Assembly: GCA_947626435.1 (NCBI GenBank)
Contig: CANQSB010000013.1
Span: 1 to 64,000 of the forward strand
Reading direction: 5' to 3'
DNA: 64,000 bases
Source: an uncultured Lachnospiraceae bacterium
GTDB taxonomy: Bacteria > Bacillota > Clostridia > Lachnospirales > Lachnospiraceae
Shown one piece after another: positions 27,240 through 34,411 of this stretch. A program made the translations under genes and the position numbers. Numbering within the stretch: position 1 is the first letter of the stretch; every line of letters starts with the position of its first letter. The notes beneath the pieces were generated by a model. That model did not search any database. It worked only from the letters and a program-made list of their open reading frames with translations, and was not told the origin of the DNA.

Positions 27240-27273
27240 GGATAAAAATATATGGTATGGAGGATTGACCAAA

Positions 27274-28389
27274 ATGGACGAAAACACACAAGCAAAGTTT
27301 GAGGCAAAATTAAAAGAACTTTTGGCGATGGCAAAAAAGAAAAAGAATGTGCTGGAATATCAGGAAATCAGCGATTTTTTCAAGGATATGCCTCTTGAGG
27401 AGGAGCAGTTTGAAAAAATTCTTGAGTTCCTTGACCAAAACAACATAGATGTTTTGCGCATTACGGACGATGACGATGATTTGCCCGATGACGATATTCT
27501 GCTTTCGGACGAAGAAGAAGTCGACATGGAAAACATCGACCTGTCTATCCCCGACGGTATAGGCATAGAGGACCCAGTGAGAATGTATTTGAAAGAGATA
27601 GGCAAGGTGCCGCTGCTTAGTGCCGATGAGGAGATTGAGCTTGCAAAGAAAATGGAGCTTGGCGATGAGGATGCCAAAAAGCGTCTTGCGGAGGCAAATC
27701 TGCGTCTTGTCGTCAGCATTGCCAAGAGATATGTCGGCAGGGGAATGCTTTTTCTCGACCTTATTCAGGAAGGCAATCTCGGCCTTATAAAGGCGGTTGA
27801 AAAGTTTGATTACAGAAAAGGCTATAAATTTTCGACCTATGCGACTTGGTGGATTCGTCAAGCAATCACGCGCGCTATCGCGGACCAGGCGCGCACTATC
27901 CGTATACCCGTCCATATGGTGGAGACAATCAATAAGCTTATCCGTGTGAGCAGGCAGCTTTTGCAGGAGCTTGGGCGCGAGCCGACTCCCGAGGAGATTG
28001 CAAAAGAGATGAATATGCCGGAGGAGCGCGTGCGCGAGATTTTGAAAATTTCGCAGGAGCCGGTTTCGTTGGAGACGCCTATCGGCGAGGAGGAGGACAG
28101 CCATCTCGGAGATTTTATACAGGATGACAACGTGCCTGTGCCCGCGGATGCTGCGGCGTTTACGCTCTTAAAGGAGCAGCTTGTGGAAGTGCTCGATACT
28201 CTTACTGACAGGGAGCAAAAGGTGCTGCGCCTTAGGTTTGGGCTTGACGACGGCAGGGCGCGGACGCTCGAAGAAGTCGGCAGGGAGTTCAATGTCACAA
28301 GGGAGCGCATAAGGCAGATAGAGGCGAAAGCGCTCAGAAAGCTGCGCCATCCGTCAAGAAGCCGCAAGCTGAAGGACTTTTTGGAGTAA
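27274..28389 (+). CDS. rpoD: RNA polymerase primary sigma factor (sigma-70/SigA)
   Basis: Primary housekeeping sigma factor. 371 residues from ATG 27274, with ATGGAGG as ribosome binding site; the TTG at 27265 lies too close. Region 1.2 is [17 protein letters not shown], region 2 contains [20 protein letters not shown] and [20 protein letters not shown], region 3 [19 protein letters not shown], and region 4 [18 protein letters not shown] and [19 protein letters not shown]. An acidic stretch ([18 protein letters not shown]) precedes region 1.2. The stop codon overlaps the trmK start by one base. Confidence 0.97.
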   Translation: MDENTQAKFEAKLKELLAMAKKKKNVLEYQEISDFFKDMPLEEEQFEKILEFLDQNNIDVLRITDDDDDLPDDDILLSDEEEVDMENIDLSIPDGIGIEDPVRMYLKEIGKVPLLSADEEIELAKKMELGDEDAKKRLAEANLRLVVSIAKRYVGRGMLFLDLIQEGNLGLIKAVEKFDYRKGYKFSTYATWWIRQAITRAIADQARTIRIPVHMVETINKLIRVSRQLLQELGREPTPEEIAKEMNMPEERVREILKISQEPVSLETPIGEEEDSHLGDFIQDDNVPVPADAAAFTLLKEQLVEVLDTLTDREQKVLRLRFGLDDGRARTLEEVGREFNVTRERIRQIEAKALRKLRHPSRSRKLKDFLE

Positions 28390-29105
28390 TGGCGCTGTCA
28401 GAGAGAATGAAAGCAGTCATAGGGCTTGTGGAGCCGTGCGGGTGCATTGCGGATATTGGCTGTGACCATGGCTATGTCGCGGCAGAGCTTGTAAGACGCG
28501 GGATTTGCAGGCGCGTGATTGCTATGGATATAAATAAAGGTCCGCTTGAGCACGCAAGGGCAAATGTGGCGGCGCTTGGAATGGAAGAATATATACAGAC
28601 GCGCCTGTCAAACGGTACGGAGGCGCTTTTAAAGGGAGAGGCGGACGGCATAATCTGCGCAGGAATGGGCGGACGGCTGATTATGTCAATCTTGGAAAGA
28701 GGAAAAGACGTAATAAAGCCGATGAGTCAGATTATTTTGCAGCCGCAATCGGAGCTTAGCGAAGTCAGGTCATATCTGCGTGAAAACAGATTTGTGGCGA
28801 TGCGTGAGGATATGGTTTGCGAGGATGGCAAGTATTATCCGATGATGAGTGTGCGTGTGGAGGAGAGGCAGCAAAAACAGCAGAAAAGTGGGCATACCAC
28901 AATATATGATACATATGGGAAAGGACTGCTTGAGAGCGCTAATCCGGTGATGAAAGAATATTTGCTTTATCGGAGAGGTAAGCTTGAAAAAATAAAGCGA
29001 GGGCTGCCGCGTGGCGCGGCGGCTACACAAAGGCAGCAAAAGCGCGCGTCAGAGCTTGACGGCGAGCTCGCGGATATAGACTTCTGCCTGAGCAAATATT
29101 TTTAA
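28389..29105 (+). CDS. trmK: tRNA (adenine(22)-N(1))-methyltransferase
   Basis: 238 residues. The SAM-binding motif I is CIADIGCDHGYVAAELVRRG, followed by VIAMDINKGPLEHAR and the catalytic-region text GIICAGMGGRLI and LILQPQSEL-like (here IILQPQSELSEVRSYL). The family methylates A22 of tRNA using SAM. It starts at the last base of the rpoD stop codon, so translation is probably coupled. Gene order rpoD-trmK-nif3 is conserved in Firmicutes. Confidence 0.9.
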   Translation: MALSERMKAVIGLVEPCGCIADIGCDHGYVAAELVRRGICRRVIAMDINKGPLEHARANVAALGMEEYIQTRLSNGTEALLKGEADGIICAGMGGRLIMSILERGKDVIKPMSQIILQPQSELSEVRSYLRENRFVAMREDMVCEDGKYYPMMSVRVEERQQKQQKSGHTTIYDTYGKGLLESANPVMKEYLLYRRGKLEKIKRGLPRGAAATQRQQKRASELDGELADIDFCLSKYF

Positions 29106-29126
29106 AATCACAAATGCTTAGTTGCG

Positions 29127-29162
29127 GCATATAAGCTGTTGCATATAAGCTGCTGCATATAA
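29127..29162 (+). repeat. Short tandem repeat, 14-bp unit
   Basis: GCATATAAGCTGTT, then GCATATAAGCTGCT, then a partial GCATATAAAA. It lies directly upstream of the nif3 ribosome binding site. Confidence 0.7.
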
Positions 29163-29179
29163 AAAGAGGAGGGCAAACA

Positions 29180-29962
29180 ATGACGTGCGGCGATATAATA
29201 GAAATGCTTGAGACGCTTTCACCCGCGATGTACGCGGAGAGCTGGGACAACATAGGGCTGCTTGCGGGGAGGCGCGATAAGGATGTAAATACGATTTACA
29301 TAGCGCTTGACGCGACGGACGAGGTGATAGACGATGCGCTGCAGAAAGGCGCGGATATGCTGCTTACGCATCACCCTTTGATTTTTAAAAGCCTCAACAG
29401 GATAACGACGGACGACTTTATCCAAAGGCGTGTATATAAGCTTATTCAAAATGACATCAGTTATTACGCCATGCACACGAATTTTGACGTGATGGGTATG
29501 GCAGATGCGGCGGCGGATGAGCTCTTTTTGAAGGACCGAAAGGTTTTGAACGTTACATATGAGGATGATATCTCGAAGGAGGGCTGCGGGCGTGTGGGCA
29601 GGCTTTCCGACAAGATGAGCGTGGCGGATTGCGCGGAATTTGTAAAAAATCGCTTTAAGGTGCCGAATGTGAAGATTTTTGGCGAGCTTGGGGATATAGT
29701 CGAGTATGCGGCTGTCATGCCGGGTTCAGGCGGGGATTATGTAAAGGACGCGATTGCCGCGGGCGCTGATGTCATGATTACGGGGGATATTTCGCATCAT
29801 ACGGGTATAGACGCGGCAGCGCAGGGACTTAACATAATAGACGCGGGGCATTATGGGATAGAAAAGCTCTTTATCCCGTATATGGAAGAATTTTTGAAAA
29901 GAGAGCTTTCGGGCGTGAGCATTATCGCGGCTGAGCCGAAAGAACCGTTTGTCGTGAAATAA
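29180..29962 (+). CDS. Nif3-like dinuclear metal centre protein
   Basis: 260 residues of the Nif3/YqfO family. Seen are SWDNIGLLAGRRD, DMLLTHHPLIFK (metal-binding His pair), MHTNFD and the C-terminal TGDISHHTGIDAA and DAGHYGIEK, which complete the two-metal site. It is the short form without the YqfO insert domain. The family has been called GTP cyclohydrolase I type 2 homologue, but its activity is uncertain. AGAGGAGG precedes ATG 29180. Follows trmK by 74 bases with a small tandem repeat between. Confidence 0.9.
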   Translation: MTCGDIIEMLETLSPAMYAESWDNIGLLAGRRDKDVNTIYIALDATDEVIDDALQKGADMLLTHHPLIFKSLNRITTDDFIQRRVYKLIQNDISYYAMHTNFDVMGMADAAADELFLKDRKVLNVTYEDDISKEGCGRVGRLSDKMSVADCAEFVKNRFKVPNVKIFGELGDIVEYAAVMPGSGGDYVKDAIAAGADVMITGDISHHTGIDAAAQGLNIIDAGHYGIEKLFIPYMEEFLKRELSGVSIIAAEPKEPFVVK

Positions 29963-30035
29963 TATGGGCGGCTGCAGGGCATTATCAAACATGTCTTTGC
30001 ATATACAAAATAATAAATAAAGGAGTACCGGCAAA

Positions 30036-31718
30036 ATGGATTTGAATGGTAATAAGAGAAAAAGCTATCAAGTGACATTTAAGGGAAAGACGAGGGAATT
30101 TCCCGTAGGAGTTACCTTTGGCGAATTGGCGGGCATTTATCAGAAGGAATATGAGCATCAGATAGCGCTTGCTGTGAGAAACGGCAAGATAATGGAGCTT
30201 TTCAAGAAAGTTGACAGGGATTGCACTGTGGAATTTTTGACCTTGTCGGACGATACAGGCGCAAAGACGTACAACCGCACGGCTACGCTTATATTGATGA
30301 AAGCGATAAGCGAGGTGGTGGGCGCGGATAAGGTTGAAAAGATTAAGATGGAGTTTTCAATCGGAAACGGCTATTATTGCTCGAAGACAGGTGATTTTGA
30401 AGTCACTGATGAGCTTATCGAAAAGGTAAAGGCGAAAATGCAGGAGTATGTAGACAAGGACATTCTGATTATCAAGAAAAGCATGTCCATAGACGAAGCG
30501 AATGAGCTTTTTGAGAGCCAGAAAATGTACGATAAAGTAAAGCTTTTTAAGTACAGGGGCAGTTCGACGGTCAATGTATACAACCTTGACGGATATTATG
30601 ATTACTATTACGGCTATATGCTGCCGAGTACGGGGTATGTGAAATATTTTGACCTGAAAAAATATGAGGACGGCTTTATGCTGATATTGCCGTACAGGGA
30701 TACGCCGGAAACCATAGATGAATTTAAGCCATTGCCCAAGCTTTTCAAATCTATGGAAATTGCGTCCGACTGGGGCATAAAGCTTGGCATTGATACAGTG
30801 GCGGACTTAAACGACCAAATAAGGCTGGGCAAGTTCAACGAGCTTGTACTTGTGCAGGAGGCGCTGCAGGAAAGGCGTATAAGCGAGATTGCATCGGATA
30901 TAGTGTCGCGCGGCGGCGTAAAATTTGTCATGATTGCGGGACCGTCTTCCTCCGGAAAAACGACATTTTCACATAGGCTGTCAGTGCAGCTTAGAACACA
31001 TGGTTTAGTGCCGCATCCGATACCTGTGGACGACTATTTTGTGGACCGCGAGAAAACGCCGAGGCAGCCAAACGGTGATTACGATTTTGAGTGCCTTGAG
31101 GCTATTGATGTAGAGAAGTTCAATACAGATATGTGTGACTTGCTGGCGGGTAAGAGAGTGGAGCTGCCGACCTTTAATTTTGTGACCGGCAAGCGTGAGT
31201 TTAAGGGCAATTTCAAGCAACTGGGTCCTGATGATGTGTTAGTCATAGAGGGAATACATGGACTTAATGATAAGATGTCGTATGCACTGCCCGCAGAGAG
31301 CAAATATAAAATATACATCAGCGCGCTTACTACGCTGAACATTGATGAACATAACCGCATACCGACCACAGATGGAAGGCTCCTGCGCCGCCTCGTGCGC
31401 GACGCGAGGACACGCGGCGCGACAGCAAAGCGCACCATACAGATGTGGCCGTCAGTGCGCAAGGGCGAGACGGAAAACATATTCCCATTCCAGGAGAGCG
31501 CGGATGCTTTGTTCAATTCGGCGCTGATATATGAGCTTGCTGTGCTCAAGCAGTTTGCGGAACCGCTGCTCTATAATATCGGACCGAATGAGCCTGAATA
31601 CTTTGAAGCGGTAAGGCTGCTTAAATTCCTGAGCTATTTTCTGGGCGTCAGTACGGAGGCGCTGCCGATGAATTCAATTGTCAGGGAGTTTGTAGGAGGG
31701 AGCTGCTTTAAGGTCTGA
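30036..31718 (+). CDS. Nucleoside (uridine-type) kinase with N-terminal TGS and ThrRS-like domains
   Basis: 560 residues. Residues 1-70 resemble a TGS domain. Residues 75-180 resemble the second additional domain of threonyl-tRNA synthetase, with YYCSKTGDFEVTDELIEKV. Residues 285-500 are a P-loop kinase of the uridine kinase / phosphoribulokinase type: MIAGPSSSGKTTFSHRLSVQ (Walker A), PIPVDDYFVDREKTP and VLVIEGIHGLND. This architecture is known in clostridia and Thermotoga, where it is annotated as uridine or nucleoside kinase. AAAGGAG precedes ATG 30036. Cytosolic; the role of the tRNA-synthetase-like part is unknown. Confidence 0.88.
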   Translation: MDLNGNKRKSYQVTFKGKTREFPVGVTFGELAGIYQKEYEHQIALAVRNGKIMELFKKVDRDCTVEFLTLSDDTGAKTYNRTATLILMKAISEVVGADKVEKIKMEFSIGNGYYCSKTGDFEVTDELIEKVKAKMQEYVDKDILIIKKSMSIDEANELFESQKMYDKVKLFKYRGSSTVNVYNLDGYYDYYYGYMLPSTGYVKYFDLKKYEDGFMLILPYRDTPETIDEFKPLPKLFKSMEIASDWGIKLGIDTVADLNDQIRLGKFNELVLVQEALQERRISEIASDIVSRGGVKFVMIAGPSSSGKTTFSHRLSVQLRTHGLVPHPIPVDDYFVDREKTPRQPNGDYDFECLEAIDVEKFNTDMCDLLAGKRVELPTFNFVTGKREFKGNFKQLGPDDVLVIEGIHGLNDKMSYALPAESKYKIYISALTTLNIDEHNRIPTTDGRLLRRLVRDARTRGATAKRTIQMWPSVRKGETENIFPFQESADALFNSALIYELAVLKQFAEPLLYNIGPNEPEYFEAVRLLKFLSYFLGVSTEALPMNSIVREFVGGSCFKV

Positions 31719-31737
31719 AATAATAAAGAACAAAAAG

Positions 31738-31768
31738 ACAGTGTCGTATTTTGCGGCGCTGTTTTTTT
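31738..31768 (+). terminator. Terminator after the nucleoside kinase gene
   Basis: Stem ACAGTGTCG / CGGCGCTGT (two G-T pairs) followed by TTTTTTT. Confidence 0.75.
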
Positions 31769-31832
31769 ATGTAGTTTTTTTGTGGAAACCGATGACTGTC
31801 GTTGTTTCATCTTGGATTATAATAGTATCGGG

Positions 31833-31877
31833 AAAGCAGAAGTAAGTTATTTAAAACATAACTTATTCCTGCTTTTT
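31833..31877 (+). terminator. Hairpin with T-run upstream of the recombinase, terminator or attenuator
   Basis: Arms AGCAGAAGTAAGTTAT and ATAACTTATTCCTGCT pair over 16 positions with two G-T pairs, followed by TTTTT. A TATAAT box stands just before it (31818-31823), without a clear -35 box at 17 bases. It may stop a short transcript ahead of the recombinase gene. Confidence 0.5.
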
Positions 31878-31894
31878 CTGAAAATAACAGGTGA

Positions 31895-31974
31895 TTGCAA
31901 AAATCTTTACAATGCATTAATTTGAGCTTGCAATATTTCATCTAAATTTTGCGTTGCGGCAGAGAGCTTTGCAA
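31895..31974. repeat. Dispersed palindromic repeat, short copy D
   Basis: It starts at TTGCAAAAATCTTTAC and ends at GAGAGCTTTGCAA, so the outer TTGCAAA ends are inverted. The right part (CTAAATTTTGCGTTG then AGAGCTTTGCAAATGC) matches the end of copy A (CTAAATTCTATGTTG then AGAGTTTCGCAAATGC). The central hairpin is missing, as if internally deleted. Confidence 0.6.
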
Positions 31975-32009
31975 ATGCCTGTTAGTAAAAAGCAAAGTAA
32001 AAGGAGAAG

Positions 32010-32615
32010 ATGAAAATGGGAAATGTTTACGGGTACGTGCGTGTTTCCACAAAGGAACAAAATGAGGACAGGCAGATGCTTGCAATGCTTGACATGAAGG
32101 TGCCGAGGAAAAATATTTATATGGATAAGCTGTCAGGGAAGGATTTTAACCGGCCGCAGTACCAAAAAATGATAAAAAAAATCAAGGCGGGCGATTTAAT
32201 TTACATAAAGTCAATAGACAGACTGGGCAGAAATTATGAGGAGATTATAGAGCAGTGGAGGATTATTACAAAGGAAAAGGGCGCTGACCTTTCCGTTATT
32301 GAGATGCCGCTGCTTGATACGCGTCATGAAAAAAATCTGCTGGGAACATTTATAAGCGACCTTGTGCTCGCGCTGCTTTCATATGTGGCTGAGAATGAGC
32401 GCGGCACGATAAAGCAAAGGCAGGCGGAAGGAATCGCGGCGGCAAAGGAGCGCGGTGTGCGCTTTGGAAGACCGCCCAAGGCGCTGCCTGAAAATTTTTA
32501 TGATGTGTGTAAAAAATGGGATGCCGGTATGCTTACAAATGAAGCGGCAGCGAAAGAATGTGGCATGCCGACGACCAGCTTTAGGAAACGGGCGGCTGAA
32601 TATAAAAAAGGCTAA
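32010..32615 (+). CDS. Small serine recombinase (invertase/resolvase type)
   Basis: 201 residues. The catalytic domain leads: YGYVRVSTKEQNEDRQ with nucleophile Ser13 and Arg11, YMDKLSGKDFNRPQYQKM, then IKSIDRLGRNYEEI with the catalytic Arg. A long E-helix (FISDLVLALLSYVAENER) and GIAAAKERGVRFGRPPK lead to a C-terminal HTH (about 165-200). This is the Hin/Gin/Tn3-resolvase layout; IS607 transposases place their DNA-binding domain first. AAAAGGAG precedes ATG 32010. The stop codon abuts a 26-bp dyad site that recurs inverted at 32748-32773, so the likely substrate is the segment between them. Confidence 0.92.
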   Translation: MKMGNVYGYVRVSTKEQNEDRQMLAMLDMKVPRKNIYMDKLSGKDFNRPQYQKMIKKIKAGDLIYIKSIDRLGRNYEEIIEQWRIITKEKGADLSVIEMPLLDTRHEKNLLGTFISDLVLALLSYVAENERGTIKQRQAEGIAAAKERGVRFGRPPKALPENFYDVCKKWDAGMLTNEAAAKECGMPTTSFRKRAAEYKKG

Positions 32616-32634
32616 AAAGTATACATTTTAGTCT
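32609..32634 (+). repeat. Left recombination site, 26-bp dyad
   Basis: Half-sites AGGCTAAAAAGTA and TACATTTTAGTCT are reverse complements at 11 of 13 positions. The site matches the reverse complement of 32748-32773 at 22 of 26 positions, including an uninterrupted 15-mer AAAAGTATACATTTT. It overlaps the recombinase stop codon. Size and symmetry match hix/gix-type crossover sites of serine invertases. Confidence 0.8.
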
Positions 32635-32747
32635 AAATTATATATCGGTAAAAATCCTAAAAGTTTAATGCTATTTTACAAAAAAATCAGGGGTAAGTCA
32701 ATATTTTTTTTGTGCACATTTAATATATCCTGCATCCAAGATTTTAC
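32635..32747. other. Predicted invertible segment
   Basis: 113 bases lie between the two 26-bp inverted sites, directly behind a serine recombinase gene. The segment has no reading frame but carries a sigma-A promoter on the - strand (32673-32701). Inversion would turn that promoter towards the TnpB-like gene, with the -10 box moving to about 32704-32709, roughly 90 bases from the start codon. Confidence 0.7.
32673..32701 (-). promoter_or_regulatory. Sigma-A promoter inside the invertible segment, now pointing left
   Basis: On the - strand: TTGACT (32701-32696), a 17-base spacer, TAAAAT (32678-32673). Each box is 5/6 to consensus. In the present orientation it would give antisense RNA to the recombinase gene. 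Confidence 0.7.
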
Positions 32748-32773
32748 AAACCAAAATGTATACTTTTCTGCCT
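32748..32773 (-). repeat. Right recombination site, 26-bp, inverted copy of 32609-32634
   Basis: It contains AAAATGTATACTTTT, the exact reverse complement of the 15-mer in the left site, and matches that site at 22 of 26 positions overall. Its own dyad is weaker (8 of 13). It lies 28 bases ahead of the TnpB-like start. Confidence 0.8.
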
Positions 32774-32800
32774 GAATAGAATAGTTGGTGAGAGCAGGAA

Positions 32801-34141
32801 ATGATGCCAGATAAAAATACCGTAACAAAGACAATAGTACAGCATAGTTATGCGCTGACGGAAGAGAAGGTTTCATTTTTAAAAGGAATCGCGCAGGACT
32901 ATTCAAAGGTTAAAAATTATGTTTATCGGCGATATTCGGGCATACGCAATGTAAACAGGCTTACCCCTGTATATACTGTCCTTAATGAGATGCGCGTATG
33001 CGGCTTAAGACAGCAGCTTGATTTTCCGGTTGTATATTATGAGCTTGCCGTGGCTGATGCGGTAACAGATATCAAGAGCAATTGGAGCATAGTAAAAAAT
33101 AAAATAATCGACCTGATTAATGCAAATGAGAACCTCACGCATGACGACAGAGTTTATATATGCACCGTGTTTAAGATGAATGGCGTATTTTCGGCTGTTT
33201 TAAACGGTGAAGATTATGAAATGCCAAATAATTCCAAAGATCTTGAAATAAACGTGAAAAAATGCAACAACCTGATCCGCAGGCTTGTGCGAAAATATAT
33301 AAGTGTTCCCAAAACGGAGAACACAGACTCATTTAAAGTATCGCCGAATGGCTATAAATATAAGGATGGCGGTATATATCTTGTCAGCAGGATGCCGAGA
33401 CAGAGGGTGTTTCTGCCGCTTAAGGATAACAGGATATCTGACAGGCAGATACTTATTACGCTTAAAGGGCAGCAGGCGTTTCTGACAGTGCCCGTTGAAA
33501 CAAGGATAAAACAGCATGATGATTACACCAATACAGTGTACATATATATCGGGAACAGGGATATGATTACTCTGTCCAACGGAAATATTTATGGAGCAGA
33601 CCTTGAAAGCATAGTATATACGGAGACTGTGCGGCTGGACTTGAAAAACAGGGAGCGCGCCGCTCTTGTGAGAAATTACGAGAAACAGGCGGCGGATGGA
33701 AAAAATGACAAAGCCGCAAATATTGAGCGCAATAATCTCGGCAGGAAAAAGTATGACAGCATGAAAGCGCGGAGAAGGGCAAAGACACAGGACTTTATCA
33801 ATACGGAAATTAACAGGATGCTGCAGACGGAAAAACCCTCGCACATTGTGGTGACGAAGCCCGTACAAAAAAACAGGACAAAGTCCTATTCGAGAACTGC
33901 GAACCTGAAAATGAGCAGGAGTTTCAGCGCATATGTCAGACAGCGGCTGGCATTTAAATGTCAGGTCAATTCCATAACACTCACAGAGATCAATTCAAAG
34001 GGAACGGGAAGTGTGTGCTGTGTATGCGGCGGACAGGGAAAAAGACTGAAGGATAAATTTACCTGTGAAGTATGCGGCAATGAGACTACGATAGCTTTAA
34101 ATTCCGCCAAAAATATCGAAAAGAAGTTTAATCAAAAATGA
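32801..34141 (+). CDS. TnpB-like protein with predicted inactive RuvC site
   Basis: 446 residues. The N-terminal half has the TnpB/Cas12 pattern (LTEEKVSFLKGIAQDYSKV, LAVADAVTDIKSNW). The C-terminal third aligns with TnpB RuvC plus zinc ribbon: Cys406 or Cys407 with Cys409, then Cys422 and Cys425, and the end ALNSAKNIEKKF in place of DRDxNAAxNI. The three catalytic acids appear lost. GIDLG is YIYIG with Tyr249 for Asp; IVVED is IVVTK with Thr352 for Glu; the final Asp is Ala432. The frame is intact, so this is not a decaying gene. The start may be ATG 32801 or 32804, both close to AGCAGGA. Nuclease-dead TnpB homologues (TldR) are known RNA-guided repressors; by analogy this may bind DNA without cutting. 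Confidence 0.75.
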   Translation: MMPDKNTVTKTIVQHSYALTEEKVSFLKGIAQDYSKVKNYVYRRYSGIRNVNRLTPVYTVLNEMRVCGLRQQLDFPVVYYELAVADAVTDIKSNWSIVKNKIIDLINANENLTHDDRVYICTVFKMNGVFSAVLNGEDYEMPNNSKDLEINVKKCNNLIRRLVRKYISVPKTENTDSFKVSPNGYKYKDGGIYLVSRMPRQRVFLPLKDNRISDRQILITLKGQQAFLTVPVETRIKQHDDYTNTVYIYIGNRDMITLSNGNIYGADLESIVYTETVRLDLKNRERAALVRNYEKQAADGKNDKAANIERNNLGRKKYDSMKARRRAKTQDFINTEINRMLQTEKPSHIVVTKPVQKNRTKSYSRTANLKMSRSFSAYVRQRLAFKCQVNSITLTEINSKGTGSVCCVCGGQGKRLKDKFTCEVCGNETTIALNSAKNIEKKFNQK

Positions 34142-34163
34142 TTGAGTCATCAAACCGAAGAAT

Positions 34164-34381
34164 AAGCTGCCAACGGCGGCTTTACCGAAAGGATCAACGG
34201 TAAGATGCTTTAATAAATGGGGAAACTCACAGGCAACAAGTCGGCATTAGCTGAACAGGATAGTTTTCGCGTATGCCATGACCGCGACCTGAAAAAACGC
34301 GGAGCGAAGTGAAGGCATCGCCTTCACAGACGTATGCGGCATCGCCGAGTGCGTCGCGATAATCCTTATGATATAAGTAAG
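34164..34381 (+). ncRNA. Candidate structured guide (omega-like) RNA downstream of the TnpB-like gene
   Basis: Within the 270-base non-coding gap there are successive hairpins: AAGCTGCC / GGCGGCTT (34164-34182), TTACCG / CGGTAA (34182-34203), CCGCG / CGCGG (34282-34302), GTGAAGGC / GCCTTCAC (34309-34327, loop ATC), CGGC / GCCG (34337-34347, loop ATC) and CCTTA / TAAGG (34363-34381). GGCATCGCC occurs twice. The stretch is richer in G and C than its flanks. TnpB guide RNAs lie at or beyond the 3' end of the gene. Boundaries and any guide segment are unknown; a cis-regulatory leader of the next gene is the main alternative. Confidence 0.5.
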
Positions 34382-34411
34382 GAAAGACTTTCAAAAAATC
34401 GGGGTAAGGTT

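Noticed and set aside
27310-28104. 264-codon open frame on the - strand opposite rpoD
   Set aside because: It lies wholly within a highly conserved gene on the other strand and shows no family motif or start signal.
32010-34141. IS607-type insertion sequence
   Set aside because: A serine recombinase beside a TnpB-like gene suggests IS607, but IS607 TnpA has its DNA-binding domain first, while this one has it last. The TnpB-like protein lacks the catalytic residues, and no element ends were found. The two genes are better read as a resident unit.
34334-34411. N-terminal extension of the CDP-glycerol transferase-like protein (26 codons)
   Set aside because: The frame is open but is rich in Arg and lies in a hairpin region. 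ATG 34412 has its own ribosome binding site.
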